Origin: an uncultured Collinsella sp.
Lineage (GTDB): Bacteria; Actinomycetota; Coriobacteriia; Coriobacteriales; Coriobacteriaceae
Assembly (NCBI GenBank): GCA_902470815.1
Contig: CABRHS010000001.1
Span: 1 to 64,000, forward strand
Length of the DNA stretch: 64,000 nucleotides
Reading direction: 5' to 3'
The notes under the pieces: model-generated
Databases searched by the model: none
Told to the model about the DNA's origin: nothing
The model's input: the letters and a program-made list of their open reading frames with translations, nothing else
Position numbers and translations under genes: made by a program
Part shown: piece after piece, positions 43,187-51,066 of the stretch
How positions within the stretch are numbered: position 1 is the stretch's first letter
How the letters are laid out: the number at the start of each line of letters is the position of its first letter

Positions 43187-45070
43187 TTAGAACGGGGTGT
43201 CGCCGGACTCCTGGTAGCGTTCCCATACCTCGCGCTTGACGAGCCAGGTGCGGGTGCGGGCTGGCGGCCGGGACCCCCAGCAGGCGAGCTCGGTCGGGCG
43301 GTAGCTGGTCGTGTAGCCCTCGATGCGGTCCGCGTAGCCCTTCACGAGTTTCCAGGCGGCTTCGCACCCAAGCCATTTGCACGTCGCGAGCTGGTCGGGT
43401 ACCAGCTCCCAGCCGTCGGCCTCCGCGGCGGCGCGGAGGGATGACCTGAACTCGCGCGACGTGTAGCCGGGGACGCGGCCGTTCGGCTCGCAGCGCTTCT
43501 TCCACTGGCGCATGAGCTGGTAGAACATCTGGCAGGGGATGGCGTCGACGCCCTCGAGGTCATCCGAGATGGCGCGCCAAGCGCGCACCGTCGGGTCGGC
43601 CTCGGAGCGGTGCTCGGCGTTGGCTGCCTGGACGTAGGGGTTTCCCGCGAAGACGGAGGCGTCGTAGAAGCGCGGGCGCCTCACGAGCGCTAGGTAGGCG
43701 GCATAGGACGCGACCTCGCGGCGGCGCATGTAGTCGTTCTTGATCGCGGGGTTCTCGCGGCGGAAGAACGCCTCGGGGAAGTTGACGAACACGAAGCGTT
43801 CATACAGCGCGTCCGAGTGCTCGGCGCTGTTGATCGGCGCGTTGAGGCAGAACAGCAGGCCGAGCACGGGCCTCCATTCGCGCCATTGCCCGTATGGCGG
43901 GCGACCGCCGACGATGTCGTGCGTCGCCACGGCCTTGATCTTGGCCGTGTCGCCGAGGAAGCCCTTGGGGTTGGACTCGTCGGAGAGGTTCATCAGGCGG
44001 CCCTGGATGTGCGGGATCTTTTTCTCGTCCGCGAAATCCTCGATCGCGAGGTGCGCGACGAGCTCGGAGGCGTCGGGCCCGACCATGGTCTGGACCAGCT
44101 GGACCCAGGTGCCCTTGCCGTTGCGCCCCATCCCGAACAGCACGAACGCGCGTTGGACGTCGAGCTGGGGCATGAGCAGGCAGGTCGTGGCGTCGAGGAG
44201 CGCGGCCTTGCCGTGGTCGTCGGGCATGATCTCCGAGAGCCATGAGCTGAAGCGCCAGGAGTCGCCGTCGGGGAGCCGGATGATGGGCTCGGGCATGTCG
44301 AGGACGTGCCCGTCCTCGTCCGTCGGGAACTCGATTCCCGCGAACTTGGCGATGAAGTGGTCGTGGGGGGTGTAGGGGCGGACGGTGAGGCTCTTGCGGT
44401 CGAAGACGCCGTTGCGGATGCGGAGCTCGTCGAGCCCGAGCTGCTCGACCGTCTCGAAGCGCGGGGCCGCCGCCCGAAGCGCGTCGGCGAATCCATCCTG
44501 CCAGCGCTTGCTCGCCCCTGGGCACCATGCGCGGGCCATGTCGGCGAGGTCGCCGCGGGTGAGGGCCCGGTAGGGGCCCTCGTCCCCCTCGTTGGCGTCG
44601 GCGACGAACTGCGCGAGCGTGCCGTCGATGACCGCCATGGGCTCGCCGTCGACCTCGGCGCGGGAGACCTCGAAGAGCGCATATGCCGAGCGCAGGGCGT
44701 CGGCGTCGACGCGGCCGATCTTGGTCCCCTTGGCGGTGCAGCTGTTATACGCCTCGACGTACCCGTTCTGCCCGTGCAGGCAGGCGTCGAGCGCCTGGGC
44801 GAACTCGGGGCGGCTCATGGAGCCGGCGCCGATCGCCTCGATGATGGTGGCGGCGATGAGGGCGATGGCGGGGTCGGGGGGTACGACGTAGGCGAAGGGG
44901 CTTTCGCTCGCCGGGTTGGTGTTCCTGGGGGCGACGCCCGAGGCGATGCGAACGAGCCCCGCGATGCCGGAGCTCTCCATCCTGCGCCACGACTGGCGCA
45001 GGAGGCCGAGGATGGATTCGCGTTCGGTCGGCTGGGGGGCCTCGGACACGGGTAAAGGGGTTGATGGCAT
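43187..45070 (-). CDS. Primase/SF3 helicase-like replication protein
   Basis: 627 residues. The central helicase has Walker A FGMGRNGKGTWVQL, a Walker B-type QGRLMNLSDES and a motif C-like LLFCLNAP, the pattern of phage P4-type SF3 helicases (D5/DUF5906-like). An upstream region (about 150-250) with DFVADANEG-type acidic loops may hold the primase-like part. The C-terminal 100 residues contain a possible winged-helix DNA-binding part (FYQLMRQWKKRC). It would replicate the excised element. GGAGG is six bases before the chosen ATG at 45070 (the open frame continues upstream without a site). Direct repeats upstream at 45223 and 45314 could be its origin. Confidence 0.82.
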   Translation of the reverse strand: MPSTPLPVSEAPQPTERESILGLLRQSWRRMESSGIAGLVRIASGVAPRNTNPASESPFAYVVPPDPAIALIAATIIEAIGAGSMSRPEFAQALDACLHGQNGYVEAYNSCTAKGTKIGRVDADALRSAYALFEVSRAEVDGEPMAVIDGTLAQFVADANEGDEGPYRALTRGDLADMARAWCPGASKRWQDGFADALRAAAPRFETVEQLGLDELRIRNGVFDRKSLTVRPYTPHDHFIAKFAGIEFPTDEDGHVLDMPEPIIRLPDGDSWRFSSWLSEIMPDDHGKAALLDATTCLLMPQLDVQRAFVLFGMGRNGKGTWVQLVQTMVGPDASELVAHLAIEDFADEKKIPHIQGRLMNLSDESNPKGFLGDTAKIKAVATHDIVGGRPPYGQWREWRPVLGLLFCLNAPINSAEHSDALYERFVFVNFPEAFFRRENPAIKNDYMRRREVASYAAYLALVRRPRFYDASVFAGNPYVQAANAEHRSEADPTVRAWRAISDDLEGVDAIPCQMFYQLMRQWKKRCEPNGRVPGYTSREFRSSLRAAAEADGWELVPDQLATCKWLGCEAAWKLVKGYADRIEGYTTSYRPTELACWGSRPPARTRTWLVKREVWERYQESGDTPF

Positions 45071-45999
45071 GGTAGTCCTCCATTTCACGGGTCTGGCCCG
45101 CGTTCGTTTCAAGTTCGTTGACCGGTGGAGGATCGCGCGATTTCGTCCGGTGGCATCACCATAACCACCGCCCGACTCACCCGCAAGCGGGGTCGACGGC
45201 GGCCCGCTGCAACCCGGTCGACGGCAATCCGGGTTTGAACTCGACTTTTGCATACTGCCTGGTAACATGCCGTTTTCTGATTTTTCGAGTGCGTTTTTCG
45301 GGTTCGCTCGGAGGGCAATCCGGGGCTGAACTCGACCTTTACCGCCCCCCGGCCGCTTTTCCTAACGGAAAAGCGCGCGTCTACTAAAAAAATTTTCGAG
45401 AATCAAGCGGAATGCCGTTCGCGGGCGAATGCCTACCGCTCGCGGGCTTTCGACCGAATGCACGGAGTCTCGGGGCGGGAGAGGCGGCCGTGCGTCTCTC
45501 TGTGCGCCCGTTTCCGCTGGTGCCCGGCTCTCTGGTTTCAACCTCGCACGGATGCACGGGGTTTTCGAAAAACATCGGGATGGGTGTCTGTGATCGCTGG
45601 GCGGAAGAAAATGACCGCTTCTCCCCTGTGCTTCTGTGCACGGCGCGGCGAGGCTCCCATCCCACCGTGCGGGTGCGCGCTTCGTCCTCCGGCCGCCCCG
45701 CCCTACTGGTTGTGGAGGAGATGTGAATCAGCGGTGGGTCGTGGGTATACTAAAGGCATCGCAGCCAAGGACGCACGCACCCGTCGCCGGCGGGATAACC
45801 GGCGACCGCATCCGGGTCTCCGATGACGGCCGGTTTTCCGGCCGGATTGAGTAGGGCTTTTGCGTGCACGGCCGGCTGTGCCCGCGGACAGGAGTGCCGC
45901 GGGGCGAACTCCCATGCCGACATGCGCCCGTCACAGCCTCCGAGGGAACCGAGCTTCAACGCCTGAAGGCGTTGGGTTGGTTCTGTGAGGCGTTTTGTC
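45071..45999. other. Long non-coding gap with origin-like repeats
   Basis: No convincing gene in about 930 bases. It holds two 27-base direct repeats starting GGCAATCCGGG (45223-45249 and 45314-45340, 4 differences), a perfect hairpin CGCTTTTCC/GGAAAAGCG (45354-45362 with 45367-45375), an AT-rich run at 45384-45396, two further GC hairpins (45783-45790 with 45799-45806; 45827-45833 with 45838-45844) and an 18-bp palindrome (45957-45974) 26 bases before the excisionase start. The left part may be an iteron-type replication origin, the right part the xis/int promoter region. Confidence 0.5.
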
Positions 46000-46236
46000 A
46001 TGAAAAAAGAAATCAGCACCCCCGTCGACACGCGGCCTGGCGGCCTCGTCCGCCTGATGACCCCGGGCGAGGTGTCCGAACTGCTCCACGTGGGCGTCAG
46101 GACGCTCGCCAACTGGCGATCCGATGGCAAGGGCCCCGCGTTCATCCGCACGGGCGACCGCCATTCACCCGTTTTGTACCGCGAGCCCGACGTCGCCGCC
46201 TGGATCGACTCCCGCCGCGTGCGGGGAGGCGAGTGA
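46000..46236 (+). CDS. Excisionase-like helix-turn-helix protein
   Basis: 78 residues. It has the AlpA/MerR-like winged helix of excisionases: LMTPGEVSELLHVGVRTLANWRS followed by KGPAFIRTGDRHSPVLYREPDVAAWI. Such proteins bend attachment-site DNA and favour excision. The ATG at 46000 has GTGAGG nine bases upstream; a GTG at 45985 is an alternative. It is transcribed toward the integrase 84 bases away in the same direction, the usual xis-int order. A palindrome at 45957-45974 just upstream may be its operator. Confidence 0.82.
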   Translation: MKKEISTPVDTRPGGLVRLMTPGEVSELLHVGVRTLANWRSDGKGPAFIRTGDRHSPVLYREPDVAAWIDSRRVRGGE

Positions 46237-46320
46237 CGTGTCCGCTCGCGAGGGCGCGGCGCGTGGCGCCGCGCCACGGGATCCCATCCGCATGGTAGAG
46301 GCGTGGAGGGGGGATTTGAC

Positions 46321-47538
46321 ATGAGGGTCGCTTTGGAGCCGGGCGAGGACAGCACGTCGACGGCGCGGATCACCGCGCTCGCCGACGGAAGGCGCCGCAT
46401 GCAGTGGCACGTGAGGCTGCCGAACGGCAAGCTCGAGCGGCACACGACTACCGGGAAGCTTTCGGACAAGGAGATCAGGCGCCGCGCCAGGGCGAAGGCC
46501 GAGGAGCTCTGCCGCGGGCAGGTCTCGACGGTGTGGAAGACGTCGTCGCTGATGGAGAAGTACATCGAAGAGGACGTGATTCCATATATCCGTGTGGAGA
46601 TGGCAGACATTCTCCGTCCCAACACGGTCAAGCGGTACGTGAGGGTAATTGACTTATATAAGGAGCAGGCGAGGGGGTTCCGCATCGCCGACGCTGTTTT
46701 GCCCTTCAACTTGGAGAAGGCGTTCCGCGGAGTGGCCCGCGAGCACGGGCAGAAGACGGCGCTGCAGGCGAAGAAGGTCGTCAGCGGCTACGTGATCGAC
46801 CGGCTAATCGAGCTCGGCGTTCTGCAGTTCAACCCGATCCGCGGGCGCCGCATGAGGCTCCCGGAGGTCAACAAGGGCCACAGGGGCACCGGCGGCAGGG
46901 CGTTGAGCAGGGATGAGCGCCTGCGCGTGATCGATTACCTCCTCGAGTTCGAGCCCGCCGTCGACACGTCGCCCAAGCAGGGGAGGTACACGCCCCAGCA
47001 GCGCGCGGAGCGCATGAGGGTCGCGGTCGATGTGACGCTGCTGCAGGCCGTCTGCGGTCTGCGCATCAGCGAGGCCCGCACGCTCCGCGCGCGCCACGTC
47101 GACCTGCACGCCGAGCCCGTGACGGTCGAGGTCGTGCCCGAGCTCAGCAAGACCCACCAGGGCCGCATCTGCCCGGTGACCGATGGGCGCGTCGCCGAGC
47201 GCCTGCGCGCCAGGGTCGCGAGGTGCGCCGGAGATCCCGACGGCTACGTCTTCCCCGCCCCCGCCGCGCCCGGACGCGAGTGGGACAAGGCGAACGCGCA
47301 GAAGTCCGTCCGCGAGCTGTACGACCTCATGGCCGACGAGCTCGAGATCCCGCTGCTGCGCGACGTGTCGAGCCATGTCTGGCGCGCGACGCTCAACACG
47401 GAGTGGCGCGACAGGGGGATCCCGAAGGAGATTCGCGCGGCGTATTTCGGCCACAGCCCGGAAACTAATGAGCGTTATTACACGGACCGTGTCGACATCT
47501 CGGGCCTGGTCGGTCAGCTGGTCTCGGGCGACGACTGA
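46321..47538 (+). CDS. Tyrosine recombinase (integrase)
   Basis: 405 residues. An N-terminal arm-binding domain covers about 1-60 (RMQWHVRLPNGKLERHTT), then a SAM-like core-binding domain (about 75-190) and a catalytic domain (about 200-400). The catalytic set is complete: Arg in CGLRISEAR (about 249), His-x-x-Arg in SSHVWRATLN (about 351-355), His in FGHSPETN and Tyr in NERYYTDR (about 385). It is most similar in layout to integrases of actinobacterial integrative elements. GGAGGGGGG lies before the ATG at 46321. It points to attR, which starts 277 bases after its stop. It would insert the element into the tRNA 3' half. Confidence 0.92.
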   Translation: MRVALEPGEDSTSTARITALADGRRRMQWHVRLPNGKLERHTTTGKLSDKEIRRRARAKAEELCRGQVSTVWKTSSLMEKYIEEDVIPYIRVEMADILRPNTVKRYVRVIDLYKEQARGFRIADAVLPFNLEKAFRGVAREHGQKTALQAKKVVSGYVIDRLIELGVLQFNPIRGRRMRLPEVNKGHRGTGGRALSRDERLRVIDYLLEFEPAVDTSPKQGRYTPQQRAERMRVAVDVTLLQAVCGLRISEARTLRARHVDLHAEPVTVEVVPELSKTHQGRICPVTDGRVAERLRARVARCAGDPDGYVFPAPAAPGREWDKANAQKSVRELYDLMADELEIPLLRDVSSHVWRATLNTEWRDRGIPKEIRAAYFGHSPETNERYYTDRVDISGLVGQLVSGDD

Positions 47539-47814
47539 TCGGGCGCACGGAATCGCAGAAGTGCTCGAGTTGGACGCTCCGCTTCGGCGGGGCGTCTTTT
47601 TCGGGGAAGATGCGCTCGCTCGGTATCGCGTGCGAACGATCCGAACCCGCGAGCGCCCGAAAATTCGTAAGTATAGTCGTAAGTATGAAAGTGAATGATG
47701 CATAAACATGGTGATACATCGTGATACATGATGAAGGTAAAAATGCCTTGTAACCTGCTGACATCATGCTTATACATAGTGTTACCTGTGCATATTATCT
47801 GGCTCAAAGTGCAT
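47539..47814. other. Right end of the element between int and attR
   Basis: No gene. It contains an exact 22-base copy (47666-47687) of the tandem arm-type motif (CGTAAGTATAG and on) found at the end of attL, and a direct repeat GTGATACAT at 47711-47719 and 47721-47729 (10-base period), which could be excisionase or host-factor sites. A hairpin with GACGCCCC follows the integrase stop. Confidence 0.6.
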
Positions 47815-47930
47815 CCCGGAGGTCGTAGGTTCAAATCCTGCCCACGCGACCAAAACCGCAGCTAGGACGGCGTTTTTCGCCGTCCTATTGTTGTTTAGAG
47901 CGGCTATGTCGTAAGCATAGTCGTAGGTAT
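47815..47930 (+). repeat. attR: right end repeat of the integrative element
   Basis: 116 bases matching attL with five substitutions. It contains the 3' half of the initiator tRNA with one change in the acceptor stem (CCCAC instead of CCCCC) and no 5' half, so it is a dead tRNA fragment. The AGGACGGCG/CGCCGTCCT terminator stem and a degenerate pair of GTCGTAAG(C)AT arm-type motifs follow. Confidence 0.9.
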
Positions 47931-47994
47931 TGCCGAATACGGCCCGCCCATCGGGCGCCCATCGCGGTGCTTTCGGTCCTTTGGATACTCTGAA

Positions 47995-48897
47995 TCAGGA
48001 GCTCGTCTGCCGGCTCGTCTCTCCATGGAGATAGGGCAGAGCGCGTGCGGAGACGCGCGTGGCCCCTCTGACAAGCAGGGCTTCAACAATCGCAGGGGGG
48101 AGGAGGACCCCTTGCGGTTGCGTGGTATCCTCCGCGCTCCGTCCGTTCATCGCTGCAAGCGCTGCGAGCCCGTCTGCATCGGTGCTGACACGGGCCTCAC
48201 CGCGGTCGAGCCTCACCCGGACCTGCCTCAGACCCCGTTCGTGCAAATAGTCCTCACATGCGCGGACCACCTCGAGTTTGCGCCCTGTGATCTCCTCGCC
48301 GCAGGGGATGCGCGTCGCCAGGCACGCGCCGGCGGGAAGGCTCCACACCTCATGCCCCCAGATGCGCAGCATGTCACGCTCCTCGGTTTTATGCCATCCG
48401 GTCTCCATCAGGGGTGAGCGCGCGCCGAGCTCCTTCACCGCCTGCATGCCGGGGCGGAAATCACCCGCATCGTCGGCGTTGCTGCCCTCGAGGACGGTCG
48501 GGAAACCCCGCCGCCTCGCCTCGGAGGCAAGCTGGGAGAACCCCGCGAGCTTGCAGCGGTAGCAGCGGTCGGCGGGATTGGATGCCACAAGGGGGTCGGC
48601 AAGTGGGTTGACCTCGATGAGGGCCACGCCGACCCCCATCTCCTCAAAGCGTATGCGCTCGCGTTCGAAGGATTCCCGCTCGGGAGAGCCGATGAACGGC
48701 GTGTCCAGATGGATGAGGAGCACGTCTTCCGCCGGCAGGTGACGTGCGCAGACCGCTGCGAGGAACGTGCTGTCAACGCCCCCGGAATATCCGATTGCGA
48801 CGGGGCCGTACGAGCGCAGCAGCGTTACCAGCGCGTCGAGTTTCGCCCGAATCCCGGCAGGGAGGCTCGTCTCGCGGGTGTCGGTCGCTATGTCCAT
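47995..48897 (-). CDS. larE: ATP-dependent sacrificial sulfur transferase LarE
   Basis: 300 residues. A PP-loop ATP pyrophosphatase with SGGVDST at residues 38-44 and the NPADRCYRCK segment (about 113-122), typical of LarE, whose cysteines supply or carry the sulfur for the nickel-pincer cofactor of lactate racemase and related enzymes. The C-terminal part ATRVSARALPYL is family-like. The start at 48897 has AAAGAG a few bases upstream; an in-frame ATG at 48909 gives four extra residues. No larB, larC or larA is nearby, so cofactor synthesis genes must be elsewhere, or this member acts in another sulfur transfer. It is the first chromosomal gene to the right of attR. Confidence 0.87.
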   Translation of the reverse strand: MDIATDTRETSLPAGIRAKLDALVTLLRSYGPVAIGYSGGVDSTFLAAVCARHLPAEDVLLIHLDTPFIGSPERESFERERIRFEEMGVGVALIEVNPLADPLVASNPADRCYRCKLAGFSQLASEARRRGFPTVLEGSNADDAGDFRPGMQAVKELGARSPLMETGWHKTEERDMLRIWGHEVWSLPAGACLATRIPCGEEITGRKLEVVRACEDYLHERGLRQVRVRLDRGEARVSTDADGLAALAAMNGRSAEDTTQPQGVLLPPAIVEALLVRGATRVSARALPYLHGETSRQTSS

Positions 48898-49006
48898 GTT
48901 CTCTTTCATGGGGGAATCATACCCATGCGGGGCCGATGGGGCGCCGCGACTGAGTAAAATACAACCCGATATCAAAGACCCCGCGTCAGATAAGAGGAGC
49001 ATGCGC

Positions 49007-49669
49007 ATGCAGGTGCTAGAGGCTGTCATTTTCGACATGGACGGAACGCTCGTCGATTCCGAGCGGGTGAGCCAGGAGGCGTGGAAGCGCGCCGCGCGGG
49101 ACCTCGGCATCGAGCTCCCCGGCGAGCTTATCCATTCGTTCATCGGCCGCACCGCGCCCTCGGTGCATGCCTTGATGGTGGAGCACCTGGGCGGGGATGA
49201 TGAGCTGGCGAAAGAGTGCTTCCGCCTGCATCTCGTGCATTTTGACCAGATTTGCGAGACCGACCTGACGTTGATGCCCGGTGCCCGCGAGGCGCTCGAC
49301 GAGCTTCATGCTGCGGGGTATCCCCTCGCCCTCGCCACCTCGACCTATCGATCCAAGGCGATTCCCCGCCTCGATCGATTCGGCCTTCGCGATATGTTCG
49401 CCTCGATCACGACGGGCGATGAGATCGAAAACGGCAAGCCCGCGCCCGACATCTTCCTCTTGGCGGCGGAGCGGATGGGCGTCGACCCCACTTGCTGCGC
49501 GGTGATCGAGGACTCGCACAACGGCGTGCGCTCCGGCCATGCGGCGGGCGCCCAGGTCTTCATGGTGCCGGACATGGTCCCGCCCACGAGCGAGATCGAG
49601 GGCATGTGCGCGGCGGTTCTTGAAAGTCTGCATGAGCTCCCCGGCGCGATCGCCCGATACGGAGCGTAG
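49007..49669 (+). CDS. HAD superfamily hydrolase (beta-phosphoglucomutase/phosphatase-like)
   Basis: 220 residues. HAD motif I VIFDMDGTLVDSE (about 8-20, nucleophile Asp10), motif II LATSTYRS, motif III GKPAPDIFLLAAERMG and motif IV IEDSHNGVRSGHAAG are all present, with a C1-type helical cap between I and II. The substrate is probably a sugar phosphate or phosphoglycolate. The start at 49007 is preferred since GAGGAG lies seven bases before it; an ATG at 49001 is too close. It is divergent from larE with a gap of about 110 bases. It converges on fucO; a shared terminator lies between. Confidence 0.9.
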   Translation: MQVLEAVIFDMDGTLVDSERVSQEAWKRAARDLGIELPGELIHSFIGRTAPSVHALMVEHLGGDDELAKECFRLHLVHFDQICETDLTLMPGAREALDELHAAGYPLALATSTYRSKAIPRLDRFGLRDMFASITTGDEIENGKPAPDIFLLAAERMGVDPTCCAVIEDSHNGVRSGHAAGAQVFMVPDMVPPTSEIEGMCAAVLESLHELPGAIARYGA

Positions 49670-49720
49670 CCGCTTGATCGAGCCCGGGGAGGGCATCGGT
49701 TCATCCTTTGCACAATGAAA

Positions 49721-49753
49721 AACGGGGAGCCCGCGTGCGTCGGGTTCCCCGTT
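49721..49753. terminator. Bidirectional terminator between the HAD gene and fucO
   Basis: A 13-bp stem (49721-49733 with 49741-49753, one G-U pair) and a seven-base loop. On the minus strand it is followed by TTTTCATT, serving fucO; it also ends the HAD transcript. Confidence 0.82.
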
Positions 49754-49800
49754 GTGCGTTTGCGCGGGATATCGCGCGTCATGCAACAAAAGCGGACGTG

Positions 49801-50961
49801 CTACTTCATGATCTTGCGGAACATGCCCATCACGTCGTCATAGGTGGCCTCGCGGGGGTTGCCCGGGAAGCAGGCGTCGGCCATGGCGTCCTTGGTGAGC
49901 GTGTCGAGCTCCTCCTCGGTGATGGCCTCGCACACGGTGGGGATGTTCACGTCCACGGAGAGCTGCTTGACGGCGGCGATGGCGGCGTCGGCGGCCTCGT
50001 CGGTGCTCATGCCGGTGGTGTCGACGCCCATGGCCTCGGCGACCTTGGCCAGGCGCTCAGTCACGACGGGCTTGTTGAACTCCATCGCGATGGGCAGCAG
50101 CATGGCGCAGGCAACGCCGTGCGGGGTGTCGAAGTGCGCGGAGAGCGTGTGGGCCATGGAGTGGTCCACGCCCAGGCCGACGTTGGAGAAGCCCATGCCG
50201 GCGATGTACTGGGCGAGGGCCATGCCCTCGCGGCCGGAGCCGGGAACGCCGCTCTTGGCCTCGGCCACGGCGTCGCGCAGGTTCTTGGAGATGAGCTCGA
50301 TGGCCTTGAGGTGGAACATGTCCGACATCTCCCAGGCGCCCTGGGTGGTGTAGCCCTCGATGGCGTGGGTGAGGGCGTCCATGCCGGTGCTGGCGGTGAG
50401 GCCGGCGGGCATGGTGGCCATCATCTCGGGGTCGACCACGGCGACCTCGGGAGCGTCGTTGGTGTCGACGCAGACGAACTTGCGGACCTTCTCGACGTCG
50501 GTGATGACGTAGTTGATGGTGACCTCGGCCGCGGTGCCAGCGGTGGTGGGCACGGCGATGGTGAACACGGCGTGGTTCTTGGTGGGGGCGACGCCCTCGA
50601 GCGAGCGCACGTCGGCGAACTCGGGGTTGGTGATGATGACGCCGATTGCCTTGGCGGTGTCCATGGCGGAGCCGCCGCCGATGGTCACGATGGAGTCGGC
50701 CTCGGCGGCCTTATAAGCCTCCACGCCGTCGGTCACGTTCTGGATGGTGGGGTTGGGCTTGATGTCGGAGTAGACGCTGTAGGCGATGCCGGCCTCGTCG
50801 AGCAGGTCGGTCACCTTGGCGGCGACGCCGAACTTGACCAGGTCGGGGTCGGTGCAGACGAACACCTTCTTGTAGCCGCGGCGGGTGAGCTCGCCCGGGA
50901 TCTCGGCGATGGCGCCGGCGCCGTGATAGGAGATGGTGTTGAGGACGATGCGGTTGGCCAT
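49801..50961 (-). CDS. fucO: Lactaldehyde reductase, iron-containing alcohol dehydrogenase
   Basis: 386 residues. Group III Fe-dependent alcohol dehydrogenase: it reduces lactaldehyde to 1,2-propanediol with NADH in L-fucose or L-rhamnose use. The NAD loop GGGSAMDTAKAIG (about 95-107), ASTGMDALTHAIEGY (about 190-204) and LSAHFDTPHGVACAMLLP with the metal-binding histidines (about 260-280) are intact. AAGGAA is five bases before the ATG. It lies 105 bases downstream of a LacI-family gene in the same direction and is probably its target. No other fucose gene is in the window. Confidence 0.9.
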   Translation of the reverse strand: MANRIVLNTISYHGAGAIAEIPGELTRRGYKKVFVCTDPDLVKFGVAAKVTDLLDEAGIAYSVYSDIKPNPTIQNVTDGVEAYKAAEADSIVTIGGGSAMDTAKAIGVIITNPEFADVRSLEGVAPTKNHAVFTIAVPTTAGTAAEVTINYVITDVEKVRKFVCVDTNDAPEVAVVDPEMMATMPAGLTASTGMDALTHAIEGYTTQGAWEMSDMFHLKAIELISKNLRDAVAEAKSGVPGSGREGMALAQYIAGMGFSNVGLGVDHSMAHTLSAHFDTPHGVACAMLLPIAMEFNKPVVTERLAKVAEAMGVDTTGMSTDEAADAAIAAVKQLSVDVNIPTVCEAITEEELDTLTKDAMADACFPGNPREATYDDVMGMFRKIMK

Positions 50962-51066
50962 GATGGTTCCTTTCTCGATGACCGATGCGGACGCCGCGCG
51001 CGACGCCCGCGGCATCAGTGCCGCGCCTCGTGCCGGCCCGCCTTACCCCATGATACGACGAACGTG

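Larger units (their letters stand above)
34234..47930. mobile_element. Integrative, probably mobilizable element in the tRNA-fMet gene
   Basis: About 13.7 kb bounded by the 116-bp attL/attR repeats at the tRNA 3' half. In order it carries two small unknown genes, an XRE regulator (minus), a large surface protein, a second pair of small unknown genes, a MobV-like relaxase (minus) with candidate oriT, an unknown 220-residue protein (minus), an SF3-helicase replication protein (minus), an origin-like gap, excisionase and tyrosine integrase. No type IV secretion genes, coupling protein or conjugation ATPase are seen, so it would need a helper for transfer (IME rather than self-transmissible ICE). 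No antibiotic resistance gene is present. Confidence 0.88.

Noticed and set aside
45412..45726. Small open frame in the gap of the integrative element
   Set aside because: Composition is unlike the neighbours, no ribosome-binding site, and it overlaps other open frames of similar quality.
47815..47851. Second functional tRNA-Met gene
   Set aside because: Only the 3' half is present and it has a mismatch in the acceptor stem, so it is the attR fragment.
34234..47930. Complete conjugative element or prophage
   Set aside because: No type IV secretion ATPase, coupling protein, capsid, terminase or lysis gene was found, so it is called an integrative mobilizable element only.
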